A stretch of DNA of 64,000 nucleotides from Lachnospiraceae bacterium (GTDB taxonomy: Bacteria > Bacillota > Clostridia > Lachnospirales > Lachnospiraceae): the NCBI GenBank assembly GCA_017548765.1, contig JAFYZH010000092.1, forward strand, positions 1 to 64,000, in the 5' to 3' direction. The stretch's first letter is position 1. Every line of letters starts with the position of its first letter. The position numbers and the translations under genes are program-made. A model generated the notes under the pieces. The model was given only the letters and a program-made list of their open reading frames with translations, had not been told where the DNA came from and searched no databases. This document shows positions 42,974-51,778 of this stretch, piece by piece.

Positions 42974-43180
42974 TCATTCTCCGAATGAGTTATTTCCGTC
43001 TTCTTCCGGACGATCCTGAAGCACACGGACCTTATTTTCGATCTCGGTGATCTGCGCCGCGCATTCCTTGATCAGTTTCATGCCTTTCTCGTATTCGGCG
43101 AAGGATTGCTCCAGCGAATCGGTCTCACTCATCCGTTTCGTGATCGCATCCAGTTCATTCAACGTTTCCTGTATGGTCAT
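42974..43180 (-). CDS. xseB: exodeoxyribonuclease VII small subunit
   Basis: 68 residues with the start at ATG 43180 (GAGGAG upstream), the normal XseB length. The sequence TIQETLNELDAITKRM..SLEQSFAEYEKGMKLIKEC is typical of the small helical-hairpin subunit. It overlaps the end of xseA by 26 bases. The longer frame to 43234 would lie entirely within xseA and is not needed. Confidence 0.92.
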   Translation of the reverse strand: MTIQETLNELDAITKRMSETDSLEQSFAEYEKGMKLIKECAAQITEIENKVRVLQDRPEEDGNNSFGE

Positions 43181-44504
43181 TCTGACTGCTCCTCTTCGTT
43201 TCACGGATCTCTGCCCGTGCTGTTCCGTCGACAAAATACAATTTCACCGTATCGCCGGTCTGTATACGCTCGACACTCTTGATCCCATGACCGCTTTCGT
43301 CCGCGGCATACGTATAACCGGCTGACATCTTCTTTAGCGGGGAAGCCTCATCCAATGTCCTTATCCGGATCGATAAACGATATCTCACATTCTCTAACGA
43401 ATGCGACATCTGTGTATGTATCTTTTCTTCTTTGCGTTTCAGATCCTGCGAAGTTTGCAGGAGCATCGCGTTCATCTTCTGGTCCAGCATCTCCCGAATG
43501 TGGTTCAGGCGGTCCTTACGCCTTTCCAGGATCTTCCCGGGATGCATGGCTTTAATGCCCAGATACTTCTCATTCAGGCTGTGCTTATATCGGTCGATGG
43601 TCTTCTCCATCGTGATATCCATATCATGACGGTATCCATCGAGTAAATCCAGGAACTCCCGAAGATCAAAAACGGCAAGCTCAGCTGCCGCAGAAGGTGT
43701 CGGGGCGCGAAGATCCGCCACGAAGTCGGCGATGGTAAAATCGGTCTGGTGACCGACTGCGGAAATGATCGGCGTCTGCGCCGCAAAGATCGCCTCCGCA
43801 ACTGCGATCTCATTAAATGCCCAAAGATCTTCGATCGAGCCGCCGCCGCGACCGACGATGATACAGTCCACCCCCATCGCATCCAGTTTCTGTATACCGC
43901 GGACAATGCTTTGCGCTGCCCCATCTCCCTGAACTAAAGCCGGGAACAGAAATAATTCCACGTGCGGGTTTCTGCGGTTCGCGATCTGGATGATATCCTG
44001 TACGGCCGCACCCGTTTGCGCGGTCACGATACCGACTTTACGGCAATACTTCGGGATCGGTTTTTTATAGATCTCCGAAAACATGCCCATTTCTTCGAGC
44101 TGTTCTTTTATCTCGAGATAGCGCTGGTACAGATCACCCTGGCCGTCGAACTCGATGCTGTCAGCGTAGAGGCTGTACTTTCCGTCCCGTTCGTAAACAT
44201 TGACCGAGCCGGTCACTTTTACGTTCTGTCCGTCACGAAGCTGGAATTTGAGTCCCGGGCGACGGCTTGCAAACATGATACAGGAAAGAGCGGAAATTCC
44301 CGAACCATAGGAAGAAGCGCCGGCTTCAAAGCCCGCGCCGGATATACTTCCCTCTTTCAATGTAAAATAGATGTGCCCTGAAGTATGATACTTACAGTTT
44401 GATATCTCACCGCGCACACAGATGCGGGATAAAAGAACGTCCTGACGGAACATGTTCTTGATGTAAGTATTTACCTGGGATACCGTGTACACATTTTGCT
44501 GCAT
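43155..44504 (-). CDS. xseA: exodeoxyribonuclease VII large subunit
   Basis: 449 residues. An OB-fold domain comes first (VRGEISNCKYHTSGHIYFTLKE), then the catalytic domain with PIPKYCRKVGIVTAQTGAAVQDI, VGRGGGSIEDLWAFNE, SAVGHQTDFTIADFVADLRAPTPSAAAE, and a C-terminal coiled coil. Degrades single-stranded DNA to oligonucleotides. Confidence 0.95.
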   Translation of the reverse strand: MQQNVYTVSQVNTYIKNMFRQDVLLSRICVRGEISNCKYHTSGHIYFTLKEGSISGAGFEAGASSYGSGISALSCIMFASRRPGLKFQLRDGQNVKVTGSVNVYERDGKYSLYADSIEFDGQGDLYQRYLEIKEQLEEMGMFSEIYKKPIPKYCRKVGIVTAQTGAAVQDIIQIANRRNPHVELFLFPALVQGDGAAQSIVRGIQKLDAMGVDCIIVGRGGGSIEDLWAFNEIAVAEAIFAAQTPIISAVGHQTDFTIADFVADLRAPTPSAAAELAVFDLREFLDLLDGYRHDMDITMEKTIDRYKHSLNEKYLGIKAMHPGKILERRKDRLNHIREMLDQKMNAMLLQTSQDLKRKEEKIHTQMSHSLENVRYRLSIRIRTLDEASPLKKMSAGYTYAADESGHGIKSVERIQTGDTVKLYFVDGTARAEIRETKRSSQNDHTGNVE

Positions 44505-44507
44505 GCG

Positions 44508-45014
44508 TTACTCCGTCTCCGGAACTGCCTTATGAAGAACACCGTTGACAAATTTGTAGGAATCGTCGCCGCCGAAGCGTTTTGCTAATTCGACCGCTTC
44601 GTTGATCGCTACCTTAACGGGGATGGCATCGTCAAAACGGATCTCGTAGATCGCGAGACGCAAGATCGACAGATCTACCTTGCTTACACGCTCCATCTTC
44701 CATCCTGCAGACAGATACCCTGTGAGCATCTCATCGATCTCGGGTAAATGTGCGCGGATGTCGTTAAAACGCTGAGCGACCGTTTCAAATTCATCCTCGG
44801 TAAGATCCGGAAGATCTTCTTCGTCGATACGCCACCAATGCACTTTTTCTACGAACGGCTCGACAGGCTCGATATCTTCCTGCTTCTTCGCCTTCTTCTT
44901 TTCTGTCGGCTGCAGATATAACTGCAACTGGCGGTCCACCTCTTCGGGATCCGAATAGAATCCGAGATGGAATAAAAGATTGAAAAGGTGCGTTCTGAGA
45001 ATAGTCGGTTTCAT
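44508..45014 (-). CDS. nusB: transcription antitermination factor NusB
   Basis: 168 residues with the start at ATG 45014 (AAGGAG upstream). The C-terminal half is clear NusB (DLSILRLAIYEIRFDD.IPVKVAINEAVELAKRFGGDDSYKFVNGVLHK). The N-terminal half has an extra charged stretch (about 40-62, EKKKAKKQEDIEPVEPF), which makes it longer than the usual 130-150. It acts in rRNA antitermination with NusE. The frame to 45215 is a spurious extension. Confidence 0.93.
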   Translation of the reverse strand: MKPTILRTHLFNLLFHLGFYSDPEEVDRQLQLYLQPTEKKKAKKQEDIEPVEPFVEKVHWWRIDEEDLPDLTEDEFETVAQRFNDIRAHLPEIDEMLTGYLSAGWKMERVSKVDLSILRLAIYEIRFDDAIPVKVAINEAVELAKRFGGDDSYKFVNGVLHKAVPETE

Positions 45015-45028
45015 GGTCAACGTACTCC

Positions 45029-45406
45029 TTAGGATAATTCCATACCGCAGACGGATACATCCACCGCCTGTACGTTCATTCCGGTCATGTTGGTGATCGA
45101 TGTCTTTACACGCTCCTGAACCTCTGCACAAACTTCCGGCGCAACATAGCCGTACTTGATCACGATACGAACGCGGATCCGTACCGTACCGTCTTTGATA
45201 TTCAGGATAATGCATTTCGCAAGGTTTTTCTTGCTGAGTTTCTCGATCAGTTCATGGCCTGTATTTCCCCAAAGGGAATCCACACCTTCTACTTCCTCTG
45301 CCGCGATCGCTGCGATCATAGCGATGACGTCATTCGCCATCTTCACCTCCGCGATCTTCGCGTCTTCGGGTGACTTATAAATACTGCTGTTCAATTCAAC
45401 GGGCAT
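45029..45406 (-). CDS. Asp23/Gls24 family envelope stress protein
   Basis: 125 residues matching the Asp23/Gls24 family: NDVIAMIAAIAAEEVEGVDSLWG, CIILNIKDGTVRIRVRIVIKYG and VQERVKTSITNMTGMNVQAVDV. These proteins are tied to the membrane by AmaP-type partners and respond to envelope stress. The gene lies 14 bases before nusB, as in B. subtilis yqhY-nusB. Confidence 0.92.
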   Translation of the reverse strand: MPVELNSSIYKSPEDAKIAEVKMANDVIAMIAAIAAEEVEGVDSLWGNTGHELIEKLSKKNLAKCIILNIKDGTVRIRVRIVIKYGYVAPEVCAEVQERVKTSITNMTGMNVQAVDVSVCGMELS

Positions 45407-45420
45407 GTCCGTCCTCCTGT

Positions 45421-45750
45421 TTATTCCTCGTCCTCGGAATCCGTAACCTCAGGCTCTTCTTCCGGAACGTTTCCGGCTTTCTTATCCTCGAGGTCCTTCT
45501 TGAATGTTTCGATGTTATGATAATGGTCGCGAATGGTCTCGCACAGAGAGATCAGATCCTCAGATACGATCTCGCCTTCTTCAAAACGATCCCAAACGTA
45601 CTGTCCGATCTCGAGCATGGTAGCCTTGATCGCCTTCTCCTCGGTGGAGATCTTTCCCTTAACCTTTACGCCTTCAACGGTATCGGAAGTTTTCTTTCCG
45701 ACTGACTTTGCAAAATTAACTGCACCTTCTTTGATCGAATTAAAATCCAT
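45421..45750 (-). CDS. small acidic helical protein of unknown function
   Basis: 109 residues. I do not recognise a named family. The N-terminal third (DFNSIKEGAVNFAKSVGKKTSDTVEGVKVKG) resembles amphipathic YtxH-like or phasin-like helices, the middle is a helical segment with DRFEEGEIVSEDLISLCETI, and the last 25 residues are strongly acidic. It has CGGAGG before the ATG and is the first gene after the 45817-45845 promoter, 14 bases upstream of the Asp23 gene. The pairing with Asp23 suggests an envelope-stress function, which is inference. Confidence 0.6.
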   Translation of the reverse strand: MDFNSIKEGAVNFAKSVGKKTSDTVEGVKVKGKISTEEKAIKATMLEIGQYVWDRFEEGEIVSEDLISLCETIRDHYHNIETFKKDLEDKKAGNVPEEEPEVTDSEDEE

Positions 45751-45816
45751 GGTAATACCTCCGTTTCTTTATTTTCCGTGATATTCACGGGGTCAATGGG
45801 TGTTTTTACTGTCTCC

Positions 45817-45845
45817 ATTATAATGGATTTGAACTGTAAAAGCAA
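45817..45845 (-). promoter_or_regulatory. SigA promoter at the head of the 22-gene minus-strand run
   Basis: Minus-strand TTGCTT (45840-45845), a 17-base spacer and TATAAT (45817-45822), about 65 bases before the ATG at 45750. A 6-bp inverted repeat (45777-45791) lies in the leader. Confidence 0.7.
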
Positions 45846-45854
45846 ATGAAAAAT

Positions 45855-46997
45855 CTATTTTACCGCTTCGATGCCGGAAACATCCATATTCGTGATGATC
45901 AGATGCTCTGCCTCGCGGTCGTTACGGCTTTTGACATTATACAAGTAGTGATTTTGGAAACGCAGAATGTGAAAGCCCTCACTATACAGGTTGTAGATGA
46001 ATTCCGTGTTCTTGATGACCAGCAGGAACTGCGCTTTCGTCTTACGAAGAACGGTCGCCAGTCGTTCGTGGTCGGCCTTCGTGAATGCCTTGCCCTCGTA
46101 GTCCGAGAACTCGGTGTCGTAAGGCGGATCCAGGAACATGAAATCATTTTCCGCAGGGGCAATGCGCTCGATAAAACTCTCAAAATCCTGGCAATACACT
46201 GCCGTCTTCTCGAATATATCGGATACTTCCTGCGTGAACAGGTAGTCGATCTTCTGACGGAAGTTCTTCTTGTTGTAGGAAATACCGCCATACGGTATGT
46301 TGAACTCACCTTTTGCGTTATACCGGAACATGGAACCGTAGCAATATTCACGGATGAAATAGAAATTCGCACAGCGATAGGACATCGACTCACGGGCGCC
46401 GCGGTTCAGCGACAGATCGTTATACACGTTGCGGAAATACATGTAATATCCGCTGGTGAGGCCGGTGATCAGGTTGTCTTCTACATCCTCCTGTGACATC
46501 GGCGACTTTTTGTAATTCGCAGCAAGGCGGATGATCTTATCCGTCATGTAGTATACGAGGGTGTCGAAGAAAAGATCCAGATCCGGCACCAGGCGCTTCG
46601 TAAAGCCGGCTGCAATATCATCGGCCATCATATAGATCAGGCCGTGGACCGCTTCCGTAAGCTTTTCCTTATCCGTGTTCAGATTGAGCTGTTCGAAGAA
46701 CAACTGATACAGATCCTCATAGTGCTGCATCGCTACCGTCTGTATGTTTTGAAACGAGTTATCGTACGAAAGCAGATACTGATAAAGCGCTTCGTCGCGG
46801 TCCCGGAGCAGGATATAAAAATCCATCAGGGACTCGGATACATCGTTGATCAGCGCGCGTTTCGGAGCCAGTTCGAAAAACAAGGCGCCGCCGCCGAAAA
46901 ACGGCTCGATGTAGCGGTCGAATTGCGGGATCAGATACAGGAATTGTTCCAGCTCGGAGGCTTTGCCGCCGGGCCATTTGATCAAAGGTTTCGGCAC
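45855..46997 (-). CDS. orphan D12-class DNA adenine methyltransferase (Dam-like)
   Basis: 380 residues. Adenine-N6 methyltransferase of the Dam/DpnII type: motif X KWPGGKASELEQF, motif I PFFGGGALFFEL and the catalytic motif IV DPPYDTEFSDYEG (DPPY). GATC is the usual target of this class, which I infer rather than see. No restriction endonuclease or second methylase is adjacent. It is the last gene of the dfrA-led operon, an unusual place for a methylase. Longer than E. coli Dam (278) by an insertion in the target-recognition region (about 150-250). MutL here carries its own endonuclease motif, so a mismatch-repair role is unlikely; phase-independent gene control or replication timing are alternatives. 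Confidence 0.85.
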   Translation of the reverse strand: MPKPLIKWPGGKASELEQFLYLIPQFDRYIEPFFGGGALFFELAPKRALINDVSESLMDFYILLRDRDEALYQYLLSYDNSFQNIQTVAMQHYEDLYQLFFEQLNLNTDKEKLTEAVHGLIYMMADDIAAGFTKRLVPDLDLFFDTLVYYMTDKIIRLAANYKKSPMSQEDVEDNLITGLTSGYYMYFRNVYNDLSLNRGARESMSYRCANFYFIREYCYGSMFRYNAKGEFNIPYGGISYNKKNFRQKIDYLFTQEVSDIFEKTAVYCQDFESFIERIAPAENDFMFLDPPYDTEFSDYEGKAFTKADHERLATVLRKTKAQFLLVIKNTEFIYNLYSEGFHILRFQNHYLYNVKSRNDREAEHLIITNMDVSGIEAVK

Positions 46998-47014
46998 GTC
47001 ATATCCTTTCTGCC

Positions 47015-48412
47015 CTAATATACGAACGGCCTGCCGGCTGTATCGTAGATCTCAGAAGCATCAAATAAGAATTTTAAGATCGTTTTATTATTCTTCATAT
47101 CGTTGTACAGGCGCGCGCCCGTCACATCGATCCATCCCATCCGGTAATATTCTTCCGTGATCTGGACCCAGTAGGGTTCCTGTACATTGATCAGGCTGCA
47201 ATAGTAATGATATTTCTTACTCTTCAGGTATTCGTATTTATCTCCGGAGTAGAGTTTCCATCCGGTATCCTTACCGGTCGGCCAGACGTAGATATCGCTC
47301 TCTCCGAGCAGTACTCCCGCTGTCTTCTGCCAGTTCAGGAAATCCACCTTGAAATCGCTGATACTGAAATCATTGATCACCTTGTTATAATAACTTCCAT
47401 TCGCGATCTCGTAACCGTTTTCTTTGAGATACTTGCCGATATTCTGGATCTGCCTGATGTTATCGGAATAGCCTTCCGCAGAAGGATCGGAAATGTCATA
47501 TCCGAAGATACCTTCTGAAGGGGAGATCGCAAGAACGCCATGCGCGTTGCAGTACGAAAAATCCGGATGCTCATCGATGAACTCATTCAGGATCGTGATA
47601 TAGTCAAAGGCGCCGTATGTGGTCCCGTCTTCACTGTCGTACCGTGCGCTCAATTGATCCTTCTTGAGTACCAGGCCGGACGCAAAGCCATCTCCACTCA
47701 TACTCTTAAGATAATTCGGCTCGAGTTGAACAAAAACGATCGGCGTTTTATTCTCGGGGATATACAGTGTCTTCTTAGTACGTACGGACTTCGTGGTCCC
47801 GTCATCTTGCTTCTTATCGGTGTACCCGGATAATTGATGCAGGTTTACCAGGATATAATTGGAGTCATAAAGTTTCTGAAGGATGGCCTTGAATTCCTTC
47901 TCCGTCAGATTATTGTTGTTATATTTCTTCGCAGTGTCTTCACCGTCAAATGCAAAACGACTCTCATGGACGATCGCATTAAACGCCAGGCAGGTCACTT
48001 TATCGACTTTATTCCAAGTCGGCAGCGAAGCCTTTTCCATTTCGAGATGCTCGGCCAGTTCCAATAGCTCCAGAGACTCTTTGTACTCAGGATCGCTGCT
48101 GATATATGCGATCGCGCCATCATAATCGTAGCCCAGAATCATTTTGTTCGCTTTTTCGATGACTTCATTGACATGTTGTTTGCGTTTAGCGTTTGTGTCG
48201 AATACGGTCGATTCGGGCTCTGGCCCGGCCAGTTCCGAAACATCCAGAGTCGGTGTGATATCCGAATGATCGGTGCGGGTCTTGATCGCGAAAAATATGA
48301 TCAGGCCGACAACGATCATAAAGGAGATCGCCAGGATCAGATTCCTCCGAAAGATCGTTTTTTCAGTTTTGGTCCAAAGCTTTTTATTGCCGTTTCCCAT
48401 AGTGTCTTCCAT
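47015..48412 (-). CDS. membrane-anchored polysaccharide-deacetylase-like protein, probably inactive
   Basis: 465 residues. A single N-terminal membrane anchor lies at about 24-43. From about residue 140 the sequence follows the large Clostridial polysaccharide deacetylase subfamily (NLTEKEFKAILQKLYDSNYILVN, SGDGFASGLVLKK, IDEHPDFSYCNAHGVLAISPSEGIFGY, ESDIYVWPTG, and a YWVQ near the end). The residues that should hold the metal and the general base are replaced. Where active members have an Asp-Asp pair this one has LEPNY (230-234), and where they have S-H-x3-H it has NGSYYN (338-343). That comparison rests on memory of the family. An alternative start at ATG 48400 has a better ribosome-binding site (GGAAG). 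It lies between cotH and the Dam gene. Confidence 0.6.
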   Translation of the reverse strand: MEDTMGNGNKKLWTKTEKTIFRRNLILAISFMIVVGLIIFFAIKTRTDHSDITPTLDVSELAGPEPESTVFDTNAKRKQHVNEVIEKANKMILGYDYDGAIAYISSDPEYKESLELLELAEHLEMEKASLPTWNKVDKVTCLAFNAIVHESRFAFDGEDTAKKYNNNNLTEKEFKAILQKLYDSNYILVNLHQLSGYTDKKQDDGTTKSVRTKKTLYIPENKTPIVFVQLEPNYLKSMSGDGFASGLVLKKDQLSARYDSEDGTTYGAFDYITILNEFIDEHPDFSYCNAHGVLAISPSEGIFGYDISDPSAEGYSDNIRQIQNIGKYLKENGYEIANGSYYNKVINDFSISDFKVDFLNWQKTAGVLLGESDIYVWPTGKDTGWKLYSGDKYEYLKSKKYHYYCSLINVQEPYWVQITEEYYRMGWIDVTGARLYNDMKNNKTILKFLFDASEIYDTAGRPFVY

Positions 48413-48432
48413 TCAAGCGAATTTACTTCGTT

Positions 48433-51096
48433 TTAGTCCTCATTGTTTTCCGGCCCCGAAGGTTGTGTAACTTCCTCAGGCGGATCGGTTGGTTCCGGCG
48501 GAGCATCCGTCGCCTCGGGTGCGGTCTCCTCCGGCGCTTCCGGAGTTTCTTCCGGTGCACTAGTCTCGGAGTTTTCGGTGGCTTCTTCCGTTCCATCCTC
48601 CGGCTCAGTCTCCGCTCCTGTCTCTCCCTCATCGGGCAATGTTACCATCTCGCCGCCGGGCAGGAACGCCTGATTGCCTTTTATCAGCATACCGTCCTTA
48701 AAGTACGCCATCGGTTTTCGGTCGATAATTACATCATCCAAAACCTTGAAGCGCTTCTCAAAGAAATCTTCGATGTAATCCAGATGCTGTTCATAACTTG
48801 TATACTTAGATACAAATTCCCATTCCCATCCGAGACGTTCGCCGGGAACTACCCACATGGAATAGTTTGCGTCGCCGGCCTTCTCCATCAGATGGCGCAT
48901 GGTCTTTAGCGAACTGGTAGCGGTTTTACGCAAAATATCGCGAACCTCTTCCCAACGCTTCTGCAAACGATCACGGAACTTCGGATCCTGGACCAGATAC
49001 GTTCCCCAGGTGATCTCGGTATCGGTAAAACCGTTTTGCGAACATGCCCAGGAATCGTATTCCGGCGTAAGGTTGCCGACATTTCCGAGTGCCAGGTCGA
49101 AATCCCATACAGGTTGGAACTTCAGCTTCTGCCCTGCCTTTTTCTCGATAAATACGCTTCGGTTGAACGCACCATCACAGTTGTACGTCAGTTCCATGAT
49201 GATGAACCAGTCGATCAGAGAGTCGACGTCGATATAGTCTTCATAATTCGTAAGGTTTACGACCGCATCATTTGCCGCGTTCACATAATCCGAGATATAT
49301 TTGTATTGCTGGGGCGTGATCTCTTCAGGTTCAGGGTTTTTGATCGCGATCTCACGGAGCAGGCCCGCATTGAATGCAGACTGTCCCATGCGGTAACCGG
49401 ACTCATATCCGCGGACCTCGATCAGGTAATCCCTGTCGACCTCCGAAGAATGCTTCGTCTGGTTCACGCGTCCGCTCGCTACTTCGACCTTATCGCCGAT
49501 GCAGTACATACCAATGTATTTTCCGTTGTAGATGACCTGTACGGGATATGTCGAAGGTACAAAATCGAAATTCATTTGCCGTGCAAGCTCGAATGCTATA
49601 TAATTTCGTGACATGGACGGGTCGAAGTAGTTCGCCAGCATGACCCAGTCACGGTTGGAAGGCAAGCCCAGAATGCTTACCTTTTGATCGAATTTGATAT
49701 TAAACGGCTTCTTATTCTTCTTCCACGTACTGTGTCCGCGTCCCTTGATCTGCATGGTCATCTGCGGGATCGAATCGATGCCGGGGATATTATCGGCATC
49801 CATGGAGAAGGTTCCGGTTATGTAGTTCGACTTGCTAGATACCATCTTTCCGTTATTCGTCGTGATGTATACGACCGGAACATTATAACTCTCATAGGAT
49901 GCGCTCAACTGATAACTGTGACTCTCACCCTTCAGGTTCGTCACCTTACAGATCACGGGCTTAAAGAGGTCGACGGTACCGTCTGCGTTCAGGCCTTCGC
50001 CGGAAAGTTCGAAGTTTCCGTTCGCGGTTATGTTGAGACGCGCTTTCGTAGTGCCGGACATTTCGATATCGATCGGAAGACCGACTTTGAACGCATTACC
50101 GATCTGCTCATACTTCAGCTCTCTCTTGATAAATGCATTCTGGGACGGAAGCAGGGAAACACCGGTGAGTTCGACGCCGGAAGCGCCGCCTACCGCATAA
50201 TTACCTGTGATCGTTTCGTCGTTCCATTTTGTTGCGTTGGTATTCAGGGCAATGAACTGACCGGTCACGCCGGTACCCTTCCAGATGATCTCACAAGGAG
50301 GCATTTTATACAGTTCATGGATATCGTAACTCGATGAGGAGCCTTCCAGGTGAACGACCGTGCCGTCGGGTAGGTCAAAGTCCCGGTTCATCTTCTTCAG
50401 CTGGTCATTATTCTGAATATAACAGGAACTGCGGGTCTTGCATGAATATGCCAGTGCATAGTTCGCAGTTACATTTTCCTTCACCTTAAAGCGAAGCTCT
50501 TTCTTCTCGCCGGCTTTCAAAGTAAAGATATGGTCCGAAGGCGTAGCCTCCAGGGAAGGGTCGAAATAGATCTCGCAGGTCTCGTCGGAATCGTTATAGA
50601 AAACGAGGCGGTTATACTGCCCTCCGAACAGACGAAGTGGTGTTTTTCCGGAAATATAAGCATCCGAAAACAACGACATGGAATAATCCAGCTCGTCTTC
50701 ATCCTCTGCATGCGAAAAAGCCGCCCAAACTCCCTTACGCTCGTGCGGCCATTCGACCTTTCGCTCTTCATTTGTATTTTCTTCGGTTTCGTCCGTCTTC
50801 TCTGTTGTTTCCTCTTCGGAAACATCTTGCGTACCGATGGCTTCTGCATTATCGGAGTTTCTTTCCGTAACGCCTTCGGTATCTGCGACCGTATCCGGCT
50901 GAAGCTCCGATGTGATCGGGTCGGTTGCCGCTTCGGTCGTATCATTCAGAGAGATCAATGCCTTCGTTTCCTCGGTTCCGCCAAAAGGAAGGAGCCCTCC
51001 TTTTGCTGCGAAAAACACGACAGCTCCGATGGCAAGCAGGCCTGTTACAGCCAGACTTATGATCAGGACCATGAACCGCGATGATTTCTTTTTCAT
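48433..51096 (-). CDS. CotH-family membrane protein with acidic C-terminal tail
   Basis: 887 residues. One N-terminal membrane segment (about 8-32), a Glu/Thr-rich linker (40-117), a beta-rich region (120-400) and a CotH kinase-like domain (about 410-720). It shows GRGHSTWKKNKKPFNIKF (452-469), LPSNRDWVMLANYFDPS and WDFDLALGN (664-672), the Asp-rich metal-binding motif. The last 60 residues are an extreme Glu/Pro/Thr tail. CotH proteins are atypical protein kinases, first known from spore coats and later found on cell surfaces; here the anchor and context place it outside the membrane. It follows the cytidylate-kinase-like gene by 20 bases. Substrate is unknown. Confidence 0.82.
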   Translation of the reverse strand: MKKKSSRFMVLIISLAVTGLLAIGAVVFFAAKGGLLPFGGTEETKALISLNDTTEAATDPITSELQPDTVADTEGVTERNSDNAEAIGTQDVSEEETTEKTDETEENTNEERKVEWPHERKGVWAAFSHAEDEDELDYSMSLFSDAYISGKTPLRLFGGQYNRLVFYNDSDETCEIYFDPSLEATPSDHIFTLKAGEKKELRFKVKENVTANYALAYSCKTRSSCYIQNNDQLKKMNRDFDLPDGTVVHLEGSSSSYDIHELYKMPPCEIIWKGTGVTGQFIALNTNATKWNDETITGNYAVGGASGVELTGVSLLPSQNAFIKRELKYEQIGNAFKVGLPIDIEMSGTTKARLNITANGNFELSGEGLNADGTVDLFKPVICKVTNLKGESHSYQLSASYESYNVPVVYITTNNGKMVSSKSNYITGTFSMDADNIPGIDSIPQMTMQIKGRGHSTWKKNKKPFNIKFDQKVSILGLPSNRDWVMLANYFDPSMSRNYIAFELARQMNFDFVPSTYPVQVIYNGKYIGMYCIGDKVEVASGRVNQTKHSSEVDRDYLIEVRGYESGYRMGQSAFNAGLLREIAIKNPEPEEITPQQYKYISDYVNAANDAVVNLTNYEDYIDVDSLIDWFIIMELTYNCDGAFNRSVFIEKKAGQKLKFQPVWDFDLALGNVGNLTPEYDSWACSQNGFTDTEITWGTYLVQDPKFRDRLQKRWEEVRDILRKTATSSLKTMRHLMEKAGDANYSMWVVPGERLGWEWEFVSKYTSYEQHLDYIEDFFEKRFKVLDDVIIDRKPMAYFKDGMLIKGNQAFLPGGEMVTLPDEGETGAETEPEDGTEEATENSETSAPEETPEAPEETAPEATDAPPEPTDPPEEVTQPSGPENNED

Positions 51097-51116
51097 TTTT
51101 TGCCCTGTATCTTTGA

Positions 51117-51764
51117 TTATTTATCGGTTTCCTGGAAACCGCGGATCGCGATATAAGCCGCGATCACATCTACACAGGTGTCGATCCCGAGGACACCGCT
51201 GTCCAGGATCAGGTCATAATTATCCATGTCTGCCCATTTTTTACCCGTGTAGTAGTTGTAATAATCCGACCGCTGTTTATCGGTCTTCTTCATGATCTTT
51301 TCGATCTCTTTGTTGGTATCCACGCCCAGGCGCTCTTTCAGTCGCAACATGCGGGGAACGCGATCCGCATTAATAAAAACGCGGGCCACCTTAGGATGAT
51401 CTTTAAGTACGACATCGGCGCAACGACCGATGATGATGCAGGATTCCTGCTCTGCCAGTTTCTGGATGACCTGGGACTGGAACATGAACAGGTTATCGTC
51501 TGAAAGAATATTTCCATCCACTGAGGGGGAAGAGATCTTCGGCGACATCGACTTGATGACCTTATAGAGGATCTTATCGCCTGCGCGTTCGTCCGCTACA
51601 TGGAAGTAGCTCTCTTTGATACCACTCTCATCTGCGACCATCTGGAGGATCTCTTTGTCATAATACGGTATACCGAGTTTCTGTGACAGTTTCTTCGCAA
51701 CTTCTCCGCCGCCGGAGCCGTACTTACGACCGAGAGTGATGACATAATGTTGTTGTTTCTTCAT
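51117..51764 (-). CDS. cytidylate kinase-like family protein
   Basis: 215 residues. The N-terminus VITLGRKYGSGGGEVAKKLSQKLGIPYYDKEIL is the GREYGSGG-type P-loop of the cytidylate-kinase-like family, followed by SCIIIGRCADVVL and RLKERLG. Family members differ from true CMP kinase (Cmk), and the substrate is unknown. Its place between dfrA and cotH would fit nucleotide metabolism or a signalling role; I cannot decide. Ribosome-binding site AAGGAGG lies before the ATG. Confidence 0.85.
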   Translation of the reverse strand: MKKQQHYVITLGRKYGSGGGEVAKKLSQKLGIPYYDKEILQMVADESGIKESYFHVADERAGDKILYKVIKSMSPKISSPSVDGNILSDDNLFMFQSQVIQKLAEQESCIIIGRCADVVLKDHPKVARVFINADRVPRMLRLKERLGVDTNKEIEKIMKKTDKQRSDYYNYYTGKKWADMDNYDLILDSGVLGIDTCVDVIAAYIAIRGFQETDK

Positions 51765-51778
51765 AGCATATCCTCCTT

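Noticed and set aside
43181..43234. Longer XseB frame up to 43234
   Set aside because: Start at 43180 gives the usual 68 residues and has a ribosome-binding site; the extension is inside xseA.
45015..45215. Longer NusB frame up to 45215
   Set aside because: The extra 67 residues overlap the Asp23 gene and look like a shadow frame.
48433..48620. DNA repeat array in the 3' end of cotH
   Set aside because: The similar-looking sequence is low-complexity coding for a Glu/Pro/Thr tail, not an exact tandem repeat.
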